From contig NZ_JAIMIC010000011.1 of the NCBI RefSeq assembly GCF_019966545.1, positions 47,946 through 111,945 of the forward strand: DNA of 64,000 nucleotides, in the 5' to 3' direction. Under the pieces are notes generated by a model. That model saw only the letters and a program-made list of their open reading frames with translations. It ran no database searches and was not told where the DNA came from. Positions within the stretch are counted from its first letter, which is position 1. Each line of letters opens with the position of its first letter. Both the position numbers and the translations under genes were made by a program. Shown in pieces: positions 25,246 to 33,571 of the stretch. Origin of the DNA: Heliomarina baculiformis (GTDB taxonomy: Bacteria > Pseudomonadota > Alphaproteobacteria > Rhodobacterales > Rhodobacteraceae).

Positions 25246-26358
25246 ATGGTTAAGCGCAGACGTCTGGAAACACCGAGCACCGCCGACCTCGACCGGATCG
25301 AGCAGGAATTTCGCAGCGAAACCTCCCCTCGCCCGCCGCTATCGCACTCGATCGCGCCGATCGCGCAGGTCGCCGCCGAAACTGCGTCGCAGGTCCAGAC
25401 TGAGGGGGCCGACGTCAGGGCGGTCCGGGCGCGCACCGAGGCCGACGCCGCACGGTATCACAAAGCACAGGAAGAAGGTCTTTTGATAACCGAACTTCCG
25501 ACGCGCGAGATAGCCGAGAGTGCGATGATACGCGACCGGATGAACGTCGACGAAGCCGAAATGCTTGAGCTGCGTCTCTCGATCAGTTCCAGCGGGCTAC
25601 GCTTGCCGATTGAAGTTTACGAGTTGGAAAAGCCCCGGCCCGACGGTGTGCGCTACGGGTTGATTTCGGGCTATCGGCGTCTGTTGGCTGTGCGCGGTTT
25701 GTACGATCTAACCGAGGCCGAAAAATACACGAGGATCCGAGCCATCCTTCGTCCTCGAACCGGGATGGATGCTGCCTTTGTCTCGATGGTCGAAGAGAAT
25801 GAGATCCGTTCCGAACTCAGCCATTTCGAGCGTGGCCGAATTGCAGTCATCTCGGCACAGCAGGGCGCGTTCGCGAATACGGAGGAGGCGGTTGCGAAAC
25901 TTTTTGCAAACGGGTCCAAGGCCAAGCGGTCCAAGGTGCGGTCCTTTGCGCTGATCTTCGAAGAGCTCGGCGATATGCTTGAACATGCTGAGTTGCTGAC
26001 CGAAAAGCGTGGCCTGCGGCTTGCTGCGGCTTTGAGGCTTGGGGCCGAAGCTCGCCTACGTGACGCGCTGTCGAGCCATTCGGTGGACGACGCGGATCAG
26101 GAATGGGCGCTGATGGAACCTGTTATTGTCGCATTAGAGTCCGCGCCGCGCGACAAGAGTCGAGGCGGCAGGCCAAAGACTGAAAAGCAGCCATCAGACT
26201 GGGCGGGCGCGAAGAGCGTCAAAACATCTACGGGGATCACAATCCGATCAATGCAAGATAGCCAGGGTTTTGTTGTCAGGTTCGAGGGCAGGGCGATTGA
26301 CGCCGAACGTATGGACAGCCTGTTGACCGAAATACAATTCTTGCTGGAAAAGTCATAA
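25246..26358 (+). CDS. parB: Plasmid partition protein ParB
   Basis: 370 residues. ParB/Srx domain at about 90-190 ('LRLSISSSGLRLPIEVYEL', 'YGLISGYRRLLAV', 'VEENEIRSELSHFERGRI'), then a helix-turn-helix-like part ('GAFANTEEAVAKLFANGSKAKRSKV') for parS binding and a C-terminal dimerisation part. Forms the partition complex with ParA. Ends 43 bp before the hairpin-containing junction with the convergent recombinase. Confidence 0.9.
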   Translation: MVKRRRLETPSTADLDRIEQEFRSETSPRPPLSHSIAPIAQVAAETASQVQTEGADVRAVRARTEADAARYHKAQEEGLLITELPTREIAESAMIRDRMNVDEAEMLELRLSISSSGLRLPIEVYELEKPRPDGVRYGLISGYRRLLAVRGLYDLTEAEKYTRIRAILRPRTGMDAAFVSMVEENEIRSELSHFERGRIAVISAQQGAFANTEEAVAKLFANGSKAKRSKVRSFALIFEELGDMLEHAELLTEKRGLRLAAALRLGAEARLRDALSSHSVDDADQEWALMEPVIVALESAPRDKSRGGRPKTEKQPSDWAGAKSVKTSTGITIRSMQDSQGFVVRFEGRAIDAERMDSLLTEIQFLLEKS

Positions 26359-26375
26359 GGTTTCGCCGCGAAACC
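26359..26375. terminator. Hairpin between parB and the recombinase gene
   Basis: Perfect seven-base inverted repeat GGTTTCG - CCG - CGAAACC starting at the parB stop, between two convergent genes. Without a long T tract, but well placed to end both transcripts. Confidence 0.6.
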
Positions 26376-26406
26376 CAAGCAGTCCGCGGCCAAATTGAAC
26401 GATCTC

Positions 26407-27339
26407 CTATAGACCGGCGGCCTTGGTCAAATTCACTCCAAATCTTTTTCGGCGCCCCCCGGAGTTGCGGATGATGTCGAACGAGGTCTGCCCGCGTAGA
26501 TTCGGAAAGTCGTTTTCCTCAGTTGAAACTGAACTGGCAAGACCGGTGCGCAGCGATTGACCGGAGAAAAGCGCTAGCCGCTCACTCTCCGGCAATTCGG
26601 ACCGGATGCCAGCGTCAAGAACCGCCTGCTTGATGAGCCGTGCCACGTGCTTGTCATTCAACCGTGTCTCAAGCGCCCGCTTGCCATCGCGCGATGTTCC
26701 AACGAATACCGGCCCGACATCAATCTTCGCGAACGTTAACCATTGTTCCAAAGCATGAACCGGACAAGTCTGCTCGCCAGACCCTCGACCGATCTCCACC
26801 TCACGCCAACCAGATTTGGCACGGAGGGTGAGCAATGCTCCTTCTTCCAAAATTTCGATGCGATTGCCGCCTTCACGCGTGGAATACGGAAGGACGTCGA
26901 GGCTTACGATCTCTGATCTGCGCAGCCCACCAGCGAAGCCAATCAACAAAATAGCTCGATCGCGAAGCCCGCGCAGGTCGAAAGGCAAGGTAGCAATCAT
27001 CGCTAAGATATCGTTGGCTGAGATAGCGGTCTTTTGCCTTTTTGGTCGCGTATTCTTACGCTTGATTTCAGCGATTGCGTTCGCGATGTAACGGTTCTTG
27101 CGTTCCAGATGGAATCCACGCTGCGCGAAACTCCAAGCCAATCCCGCGAGACGACGTTCAACGGTTTCAACCGACAGTACAGATGAAGGGTCAGCGCCAG
27201 CGGCCAAATCGGTGATATAAAGACCAATCGTCTCTGGCGAAGGGGGCAGGGGGTTGGTGCCTTTGAACCGACACCAACGCGTAAAATGCGCCCAGTCCCA
27301 AGTGTAGGCCTTCAGCGTGTTTTCTGACACTGACAGCAA
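26407..27339 (-). CDS. Tyrosine recombinase-like protein with altered catalytic residues
   Basis: 310 residues. N-terminal SAM-like core-binding domain ('NTLKAYTWDWAHFTRWCRFKG') and C-terminal catalytic fold with Arg I in 'GFAGGLRRSEIVSLD' and Arg II in 'SGQSLRTGLAS'. The box II His is Gln here (codon 26557-26559) and the expected nucleophile Tyr, in the 'IIRN-S-GGRRKRFG' segment near the C-terminus, reads Ser (codon 26461-26463). It may be a decayed or non-cleaving recombinase; an accessory resolvase role for multimer resolution is possible only if another Tyr serves. Convergent with parB. Confidence 0.8.
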   Translation of the reverse strand: MLSVSENTLKAYTWDWAHFTRWCRFKGTNPLPPSPETIGLYITDLAAGADPSSVLSVETVERRLAGLAWSFAQRGFHLERKNRYIANAIAEIKRKNTRPKRQKTAISANDILAMIATLPFDLRGLRDRAILLIGFAGGLRRSEIVSLDVLPYSTREGGNRIEILEEGALLTLRAKSGWREVEIGRGSGEQTCPVHALEQWLTFAKIDVGPVFVGTSRDGKRALETRLNDKHVARLIKQAVLDAGIRSELPESERLALFSGQSLRTGLASSVSTEENDFPNLRGQTSFDIIRNSGGRRKRFGVNLTKAAGL

Positions 27340-27425
27340 ATCGCAATCGCTTTCGTTTCTGCCCGCAAATCAAATGAGCGCGCCTTTGCTATATCCGAGG
27401 GAAGACCAGAGTCTTCCGCAATATC

Positions 27426-27454
27426 TTGCTCGGACGATGAGCCTGGTCTATACT
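27426..27454 (+). promoter_or_regulatory. Probable sigma-70 promoter of ccdAB
   Basis: TTGCTC (27426-27431), 17-bp spacer, TATACT (27449-27454), 32 bp before the ccdA start. Good match in both boxes and ideal spacing. The AT-rich stretch just downstream is a likely autoregulation site for the antitoxin. Confidence 0.6.
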
Positions 27455-27486
27455 CCTAAATTATACGCATTACATATGAGGCTACC

Positions 27487-27708
27487 ATGGGACGCGTGAA
27501 AGTCAATTTGACCCTCGATGCCGATGTCGCGGAGACTGCCCGCGCGCTTGGGCTCAATATGTCACGTCTCGCCGAAGCAGCGATAGCCGATGCCGCAAAG
27601 TTGGAGCGAAATCGCTTGTGGCGCACTGAGAATAAATCGGCGATCGACGCCTATGCCGAGGAGGTTACGAAGGAAGGGTTGCCGCTGGTCGGCTACAGAA
27701 GTTTTTAG
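27487..27708 (+). CDS. ccdA: CcdA-like antitoxin
   Basis: 73 residues. N-terminal ribbon-helix-helix (GRVKVNLTLDADVAETARAL then 'NMSRLAEAAI'), C-terminal flexible toxin-binding part with the typical CcdA wording 'ENKSAIDAYAEEVTKEGLPLVGYRSF' in pieces. GAGG lies six bases before the ATG. It neutralises the toxin encoded 12 bp downstream and represses the pair. Confidence 0.9.
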   Translation: MGRVKVNLTLDADVAETARALGLNMSRLAEAAIADAAKLERNRLWRTENKSAIDAYAEEVTKEGLPLVGYRSF

Positions 27709-27720
27709 GGTAGGTGGACA

Positions 27721-28014
27721 ATGGCGCAGTTCGACCTCTACCGCCTGGCAAGTGGTCAACTTGTCGTGGACCTTCAGACTGACCTGATTGGCATAGAAGC
27801 GTCTCGGATCGTGGCTCCTCTGCGTGATGCTGGACGGTACGCGGCTTTTCCAGGTCTCACTCCGTCTGTTGAGGTTGCAGGGAGTGTTTGGATCGTTCGT
27901 GTACAGGAAATGGCTGCGGTGCCGGGATCGGAGCTGCGTGAAGTGGTAGGGTCTCTGGCGGCGCACCGGGACGCCTTGAAGCGCGCTCTGGACATCCTCA
28001 TCGACGGTGTCTGA
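27721..28014 (+). CDS. ccdB: CcdB-like gyrase toxin
   Basis: 97 residues with the CcdB pattern (AQFDLYRL, 'LVVDLQTDL', 'RIVAPL'). Poisons DNA gyrase in plasmid-free cells. The C-terminus ends Ile-Asp-Gly-Val; the F-plasmid toxin ends Trp-Gly-Ile, with all three residues needed for gyrase poisoning. Only the Gly is kept, so activity or target could differ. Confidence 0.88.
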   Translation: MAQFDLYRLASGQLVVDLQTDLIGIEASRIVAPLRDAGRYAAFPGLTPSVEVAGSVWIVRVQEMAAVPGSELREVVGSLAAHRDALKRALDILIDGV

Positions 28015-28293
28015 TGCTATCCCGCCCATCGAAAATTTCGTTTTACCCTCTCTCATTGTTTTACCTTTGTGCCGGCATTGAGATTATGTCGGGTAGACCT
28101 GAAAGCCGATACCAATACTCTCTTTTCGGAAGCAGTGCTGTATTCGGAATCCGCCTAACTTAAACGCTACTTTGGAGCGTAGGGATCGCCGTTGACCAAA
28201 TCAAGATTATCGGACATAGCAAGACCCACTAGGGACGGGCGGTTTCTCTATTAAAATGTAGGCAAAAGCGCCGTGGTCGGGTAGTGGTTGGGA
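28015..28293. other. Spacer between ccdB and the DUF1403 gene
   Basis: 279 bp without a convincing gene. No strong hairpin, tRNA-like fold or repeat was recognised. It must hold the promoter of the DUF1403-scpB pair. Confidence 0.4.
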
Positions 28294-29178
28294 ATGACGT
28301 TTTCCCAGATGACGCTGACTGGCGGTCTCGAGAATATATCTCGGATGCCCTCTTGGGTCACCTCGACGCGTGTCGAAACGCTTGAGGATGTGGCGTTTTT
28401 GTCGGGTGCGGCGTTGAGCCACCTGCATCTGGTGTTCAGTCAGAACGACGTCCCCCAAGCCTTGTTAAGAGATCGCCTGGCCCTCAGAGCTGCTACGGCC
28501 TGTGTGGCATTCTCTGGCCGGCAGGAGCGCGAACGGGAATTGCGGGATGCGCTGCACCTTCTGCGCCCCGGCGATCTTCCCGGTCCGGCTGGAGAGATAT
28601 GCTTGGCTTGGCGTCGTGCAGTCGAGCGTCCGGTGAGGCTCAACGCGCTGGACCGGATACTGCCAAAGTTAAGCAAAAGCCAGATTGCCAGCTGGCTTGC
28701 CGTAGCGCGGGGTGCCCCTGTGGCCCGCGTGGCTACGGTTCTGGAAACCGTTTTGGAGGACGTACCGAATACCGAAACTTTGGCGCTGATCATGGCTGAT
28801 GCCGCTCTGGCCCAAGCGCTTGGTTGGGACTATGTCGTACCTCTTTTGGCAGTTGGCTTGAATCGCGCAGACCTGCGCAAGCGGGGTGAAGACCTTCGAC
28901 TGGCCTGTCATCGGGCGATCATCACCTCGGCGAGCGATGTCGTACCTCTTGCCGCCGATCTTGCCCGGCGCACCATGCGCTTAAAGGCGGTCGCGCCGAA
29001 GCTCCGGTCCAAAGGAGCGGGGGGAGCAGTCGAGATCTTCTTGACCCGCGATGCCGTCATGCCATCGGCTCTGCCCTTGCCGGACCGTGCGGCGCGCCGC
29101 CTTTGCGATCGTCTGGTGCAGCTCGGTGTAGTGCGGGAGCTTACGGGGCGTGACACATTCCGGTTATACGGCGTCTAA
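28294..29178 (+). CDS. DUF1403 family protein (plasmid-associated, unknown function)
   Basis: 294 residues from ATG 28294 (a TTG two codons upstream is the alternative). Helical protein without membrane segments or recognisable catalytic motif; 'DVAFLSGAALSHLHLV' and 'LALRAATACVAFSGR' near the N-terminus are typical of DUF1403. Such proteins occur on alphaproteobacterial plasmids, next to scpB, as here (3-bp spacing). I infer a shared role of the pair in replicon maintenance or structure; no direct evidence. Confidence 0.75.
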   Translation: MTFSQMTLTGGLENISRMPSWVTSTRVETLEDVAFLSGAALSHLHLVFSQNDVPQALLRDRLALRAATACVAFSGRQERERELRDALHLLRPGDLPGPAGEICLAWRRAVERPVRLNALDRILPKLSKSQIASWLAVARGAPVARVATVLETVLEDVPNTETLALIMADAALAQALGWDYVVPLLAVGLNRADLRKRGEDLRLACHRAIITSASDVVPLAADLARRTMRLKAVAPKLRSKGAGGAVEIFLTRDAVMPSALPLPDRAARRLCDRLVQLGVVRELTGRDTFRLYGV

Positions 29179-29181
29179 GCG

Positions 29182-29784
29182 ATGACAAAGGATCGATCCA
29201 AGCCTGAATTTGACCGAGAATTGTCCGATCTGTTACCGGAGTTGCGCTGGCGTGAATGGATGCGGCGCATCGAGGCCGTGCTGTTCGCAACCGGATCACC
29301 AGTGTCGCGCGAAGATCTGGCGCGGGTGGTAGGGCAGGGGGTCTCGGTCGACCTTCTGATCGATGATTTAGCAGCCGATCTGGAAGGGCGGGCGTTTGAG
29401 CTTGCGAAGGTTTCCGGTGGTTGGCTGTTCCGGACGCGCGTTCCCTACGCGTCTGCCATTCGCGCCGCTGCCGACGTTGCCGAGCAACTTCTGGACCTGG
29501 CTGAATTCGACATCGCAGTGCTTGCTGCCATCGCTTATGATCAGCCGGTTACACGCGACGGGTTAAAGGATATTTTCGGCAGAGACATTAGCCGTGACCT
29601 GATCGGTCGGTTGCACGCGCGTAAACTGATCGCGACCGGGCCAAGATCGCCACGCCCGGGCGCACCCTACACTTATGTGACCACGGAGCAGTTCTTGGTG
29701 GCCTTCGGGTTGCAGAGCCTACGCGACCTTCCAGACAGAGAGCAAATGGAGGATGCGGGTATGATTTCAGCACTTAGAACTTGA
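29182..29784 (+). CDS. scpB: ScpB-like segregation and condensation protein (plasmid copy)
   Basis: 200 residues with two winged-helix domains: 'IEAVLFATGSPVSREDLARVVG' at the N-terminus and 'AEFDIAVLAAIAYDQPVTRDGLKDIFGRD' midway, followed by 'LIATGPRSPRPGAPYTYVTT'. These are ScpB hallmarks. Chromosomal ScpB works with ScpA and SMC; neither is encoded here. The pairing with DUF1403 suggests a plasmid variant of the kleisin-associated protein. Confidence 0.88.
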   Translation: MTKDRSKPEFDRELSDLLPELRWREWMRRIEAVLFATGSPVSREDLARVVGQGVSVDLLIDDLAADLEGRAFELAKVSGGWLFRTRVPYASAIRAAADVAEQLLDLAEFDIAVLAAIAYDQPVTRDGLKDIFGRDISRDLIGRLHARKLIATGPRSPRPGAPYTYVTTEQFLVAFGLQSLRDLPDREQMEDAGMISALRT

Positions 29785-29902
29785 GTCAGGTCCGAGACCA
29801 CATGTTAAGCTGTCTTCCATGAATCACCGGTACGGACGCGGGCGGATCGGTTCACCTGTGGTCCGAATGTCCCAGGTCCGGAAAGTCTCCGCCTCATTCT
29901 TC

Positions 29903-30610
29903 TCAGCCGTTGGCAGCCCGGCCTAACCGGTCAGAATGAGCTTGGATCAGCAATTCGGCGGTCAGACTGTAATGAGCGGTCAGCAGTTCGACGGCGTGTG
30001 GTGCATCGCGGGCAAGCGCCGCGTCCGAAATCGCGCCATGCTCGATCATCAGGTCGCGGGCTGGGTTCGATGAAAGGTTGCCGAGGCTGGGCATCCGGTA
30101 ACGGACCGACCCGAGGTACAGATTATCAATAATTTGCTCCAGCCTGCGAGAGCCGCTGGCGGAGATCAGGGCCACGTGAAAATCGCGATGACGGTCTTCG
30201 AGCGCGGCGAGGCTGTCGGGATCGTCAGGATGGCTGCGTTCGTTCTGGCGACCCAGCGCGTGCAGGCTCGAAACGATACGTCCTTCCCAATCGTCGTCGC
30301 CGCGCTCGATCGAGCGGCGCAGAGCCTCGGTTTCGACATAGGTTCGCGTTTCCATAGTGTCGCGCAAATCGTCAAGCGACAGCGGGGCCACGCGAAAGCC
30401 ACGCATGGCTTCGGAGGTAACCAGACCTTCGGCTGCCAGCCGTGTCAAAGCTTCACGCAGCGGGGAAAAGCCAACGCCGCAGCGCTCCTGCAACTGAGCC
30501 AACCGCAATGGCTGTTCGGGGGCAAAGGCCCCCCTAATGATCTCGTGACGCAGTAGCGAATAGGCCTGCTCGCCGCGCGATTTGGTTGATTTGCTCAAAG
30601 CCTTGCCCAC
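29903..30610 (-). CDS. GntR-family (FadR subfamily, FCD domain) transcriptional regulator
   Basis: 235 residues from the GTG at 30610, chosen because GAGAGGA lies six bases upstream; a TTG at 30649 would add 13 residues without a good ribosome site. N-terminal winged helix ('YSLLRHEIIRGAFAPEQPL', 'GVGFSPLREALTRLAAEGLV'), C-terminal FCD ligand-binding domain ('RTYVETEALRRSIERG'). Divergent from the gentisate dioxygenase operon, so very likely its regulator. Confidence 0.88.
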   Translation of the reverse strand: MGKALSKSTKSRGEQAYSLLRHEIIRGAFAPEQPLRLAQLQERCGVGFSPLREALTRLAAEGLVTSEAMRGFRVAPLSLDDLRDTMETRTYVETEALRRSIERGDDDWEGRIVSSLHALGRQNERSHPDDPDSLAALEDRHRDFHVALISASGSRRLEQIIDNLYLGSVRYRMPSLGNLSSNPARDLMIEHGAISDAALARDAPHAVELLTAHYSLTAELLIQAHSDRLGRAANG

Positions 30611-30785
30611 GAACTGTCCTCTCTGCTCGGCACTGAACAGCGCAAGCAAGCGCCAATAGTACCGAAATCATAGAATATTTTCGCTGATACTCAGAATAAT
30701 ATCAAGAATATAACATTTTCGATAATATTTTGATTTTGTGTTGAACGTCGATATGGTCGTTTCCAGAACGCGAATGGAGGAATCG
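30611..30785. promoter_or_regulatory. AT-rich divergent promoter region of the gentisate operon
   Basis: 175 bp between the GntR regulator and the dioxygenase gene; from about 30665 to 30735 very AT-rich with repeated words AATATT and ATTTTCG (for example near 30672 and 30715). A plausible operator zone for the GntR protein, but no clear perfect palindrome was found. Confidence 0.4.
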
Positions 30786-31907
30786 ATGAGCAAGCCGAGA
30801 GACAGCTACCGCGAGGACGTTGCCGGACGCGCTAACGTCGAGGATACGCCAGAGTTGCTGGCTTATTACGATGAGCTTGAAAGCTATGATGCGGGCGCTC
30901 TCTGGACTGTCGCGAACAAGATCGAACCTTGGGAGCCCGTGAGCAGCTCGAAGCCGGTGCTGTGGCGGTTCCAAGACCTTCGCGAGCATGTGCTGCGTTC
31001 AGTCGAACTGGTGACGCCTGAAAAAGCCGGACGAAGGGTAATCTATCTAAACAACCCGGGTCGCAGCGATGTCGCGGCAGCGGTGGGGTGGATCTACGCC
31101 GGTCTGCAGGTAATGCATCCGGGCGAACAGGCCAGCGCGCATCGCCATTCGGCCAGCGCGATCCGCTTCATCATGGAGGGCACCGGAGCCTACACCGTAG
31201 TCGACGGCCACAAGATGACGCTAGGCCATAACGATTTCGTTCTGACGCCTAACGGTACATGGCACGAACATGCAGTTTCGTCAGATGGCTCACCCTGCAT
31301 CTGGCAGGACGGGCTCGATATTCCCTTTGTCAATGCGATGGAGGCCAATTTCTACGAGGTTCATCCGGATCTGAGTCAGGCTGTCGCCTATCCGGTCGAT
31401 GACATGACGAAGACATGGGGTAATCCCGGTTTGACGCCGGGCGGCGGAAACTGGACGAAGGGCTATAGCCCTATGTTCAAGTACGAATGGGCACCGACCT
31501 ACGAAGCTCTTGTCAAACTTGCCAGCTGCTCGGACGGATCGCCGTTCGACGGTGTACTGATGGAATACGTTAACCCTGTCACGAACGGACCTGTGATGAA
31601 GACCCTGGGGGCCAGCATGCAGATGCTGCGGCCGGGGGAGCGGACCAAGGCCCATCGTCATACCGGCAGTTATCTCTATCACGTCGCCAAAGGCAGTGGC
31701 CATTCAATCATCAACGGCAAGCGCTTCGATTGGAACGAGCATGATATCTTCTGCGTCCCGTCCTGGGCCTGGCATGAACACGCCAATGCCTCGGACCGCG
31801 ACGATGCCGTGCTATTCTGTCTGAACGACCTGCCGGTTATGCGGGCCATGGGGCTCTTTCGTGAACAGGCTTTTGGCGAAAATGGCGGCCATCAGCCTGT
31901 CCTGTGA
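30786..31907 (+). CDS. Gentisate 1,2-dioxygenase-like bicupin ring-cleavage enzyme
   Basis: 373 residues from ATG 30786 (GGAGG five bases upstream). Two cupin domains, each with a His-x-His iron motif and a trailing His: 'AHRHSASAIRF' ... 'GTWHEH' (about residues 117-165) and 'AHRHTGSYLYH' ... 'WAWHEH' (about 285-335). This fits gentisate 1,2-dioxygenase or the related 1-hydroxy-2-naphthoate and salicylate dioxygenases, which cannot be separated by eye. The downstream FAH gene supports ring-cleavage product breakdown. Cytoplasmic. Confidence 0.87.
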   Translation: MSKPRDSYREDVAGRANVEDTPELLAYYDELESYDAGALWTVANKIEPWEPVSSSKPVLWRFQDLREHVLRSVELVTPEKAGRRVIYLNNPGRSDVAAAVGWIYAGLQVMHPGEQASAHRHSASAIRFIMEGTGAYTVVDGHKMTLGHNDFVLTPNGTWHEHAVSSDGSPCIWQDGLDIPFVNAMEANFYEVHPDLSQAVAYPVDDMTKTWGNPGLTPGGGNWTKGYSPMFKYEWAPTYEALVKLASCSDGSPFDGVLMEYVNPVTNGPVMKTLGASMQMLRPGERTKAHRHTGSYLYHVAKGSGHSIINGKRFDWNEHDIFCVPSWAWHEHANASDRDDAVLFCLNDLPVMRAMGLFREQAFGENGGHQPVL

Positions 31908-31931
31908 CGCACTCTAATAAAGGAATAAGAA

Positions 31932-32858
31932 ATGAAACTCGTGACGTTTCGCAGCGGCGTTGAGGCCGCAGCTCGGCTCGGACTGTGCCATGGAGATCAG
32001 GTTATTGACGTGGCGGCGCTGGCGACCTCGCAAGGGGAAAAGCTGCCGGACACGATGCTGGGACTGATCGACACCGGTCAGGCCGGGCTGGATGCGCTGC
32101 GCGCACTTATGAAACGCGTGGGCGAGACGCTGCCGGCTGGCACCGCGACCGCGCTGGCAAATGTAACGCTTCTGGCGCCGATCCCCCGGCCGCGCAAGAA
32201 CATCTTCGGAATTGGTCTGAACTATACAGAGCACGTGGCGGAAAGCGCAAAGACGCTCGACACGAACCCCGATCTGCCGCGCGAGCCGGTTGTATTCTCG
32301 AAACCCCCGACTAGCGTTATCGGACCGGGTGAACCGATCCTGCATGACAGCAGTATGACCAAGCAATTGGATTGGGAGGTCGAACTGGCCGCAATCATCG
32401 GCACCCGCGCGAAAAGGGTGCGCCGGGAAGACGCGCTGTCGCATGTCTTTGGCTATTCAGTGATGATCGACGTGTCGGCCCGTGACAACCGTCGTGCCGA
32501 GCAGTGGATCTTTTCCAAAGGTATGGACAGCTATGCGCCCTTCGGCCCTTGCATCGTCACCGCCGACGAAATCCCCGATCCGCATACGCTTGACCTGTGG
32601 CTGACAGTGAACGGCGAGAAAAAGCAGAATTCGAGCACTGCGAAGATGCTTTTTAAGGTCGATGAACTGATCGCGGATATCAGCCGGGGCATCACGCTTG
32701 AATCTGGCGACATCATCGCCACCGGCACGCCCGAAGGTGTGGGCGCAGGTCGCGATCCGCAGGAATGGATGTGGCCGGGTGACGTGATCGTGGCCTGTGT
32801 AGAAGGTGTCGGCACCCTGCGGCACCCGGTTGTCGACAACACGCCGCCGGGAGAATGA
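31932..32858 (+). CDS. Fumarylacetoacetate hydrolase family protein (probable acylpyruvate hydrolase)
   Basis: 308 residues with the FAH core: 'IGLNYTEHVAESAK', 'PVVFSKPPTSVIGPGEPI', metal-binding Glu residues in 'LDWEVELAAIIG' and the 'GDIIATGTPEGVGAGRDP' end. Next to a gentisate dioxygenase it would split fumarylpyruvate or maleylpyruvate to pyruvate and fumarate/maleate. No maleylpyruvate isomerase is in the window, so direct maleylpyruvate hydrolysis is an option. ATG has AGGAATAAG upstream; 24 bp after the dioxygenase. Confidence 0.87.
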   Translation: MKLVTFRSGVEAAARLGLCHGDQVIDVAALATSQGEKLPDTMLGLIDTGQAGLDALRALMKRVGETLPAGTATALANVTLLAPIPRPRKNIFGIGLNYTEHVAESAKTLDTNPDLPREPVVFSKPPTSVIGPGEPILHDSSMTKQLDWEVELAAIIGTRAKRVRREDALSHVFGYSVMIDVSARDNRRAEQWIFSKGMDSYAPFGPCIVTADEIPDPHTLDLWLTVNGEKKQNSSTAKMLFKVDELIADISRGITLESGDIIATGTPEGVGAGRDPQEWMWPGDVIVACVEGVGTLRHPVVDNTPPGE

Positions 32859-32944
32859 GATGCGTGCTGACCGGTATCGTCTTTCGCGGAGGAATACCGC
32901 CGCGCTGCTCGGGGTGACCGCAACACCACGATTGGAACGCCACA

Positions 32945-33571
32945 ATGCGCTATGATCTGACACCTGAAACGCGCACTTTGGGTTACAAGCTGCTGACAGC
33001 CACCGTGACGCCGCGCCCGATCGGGTGGGTCACCAGTGTTTCGTCCGAAGGCACCGTGAATGCTGCACCCTATAGCTTTTTCAACGTGATGGGCGATGCG
33101 CCCCCGGTCGTCGCGCTTGGGATCATGGGCAAGCCCGACGGCAGCCTCAAGGATACCGCGCGCAACATCCTTTCGGCAAAGGACTTCGTGGTGAACCTGG
33201 TAAGCCGGGACCTGGCCGAAGCGATGAACCTCACCTGCATCGACGCGCCGCCCGACGTGAGCGAAGTGGATCTTGCGAAGCTTGAAACCCTGCACGGCGC
33301 GCACGTTGCCGCGCCGAGGATCGTGCGGGCCCCGGTGTCGTTCGAATGTGTGATGCAGCAGGTGGTGGAAACCGGGCCTGTTCAGCGTCTCCTGATCGGC
33401 GAGGTCAAGGCAATCCACATCGCCGATGCTTGTCTGCTCGACCCGAAGCGCGGCCATGTCGACACTGTCGCGCTTGATCTGATCGCACGAATGCACGGCG
33501 CGGGCTGGTATGCTCAGGCACGCGACCTGTTCGAACTTGAGCGGCCGGTTTACGCGAACGAAACAAAATGA
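32945..33571 (+). CDS. Flavin reductase / flavoredoxin-like FMN-binding protein
   Basis: 208 residues with the flavin_reduct domain: 'LLTATVTPRPIGWVTSVSSEG', 'NAAPYSFFNVMGDAPPVVALG', 'KDFVVNLVSRDLAEAMN' in pieces. Members bind FMN and either feed reduced flavin to a monooxygenase or act as oxidoreductases. Placed last in the gentisate gene set, 86 bp after the FAH gene; no partner monooxygenase is visible. Function in the pathway is inferred only. Confidence 0.82.
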   Translation: MRYDLTPETRTLGYKLLTATVTPRPIGWVTSVSSEGTVNAAPYSFFNVMGDAPPVVALGIMGKPDGSLKDTARNILSAKDFVVNLVSRDLAEAMNLTCIDAPPDVSEVDLAKLETLHGAHVAAPRIVRAPVSFECVMQQVVETGPVQRLLIGEVKAIHIADACLLDPKRGHVDTVALDLIARMHGAGWYAQARDLFELERPVYANETK

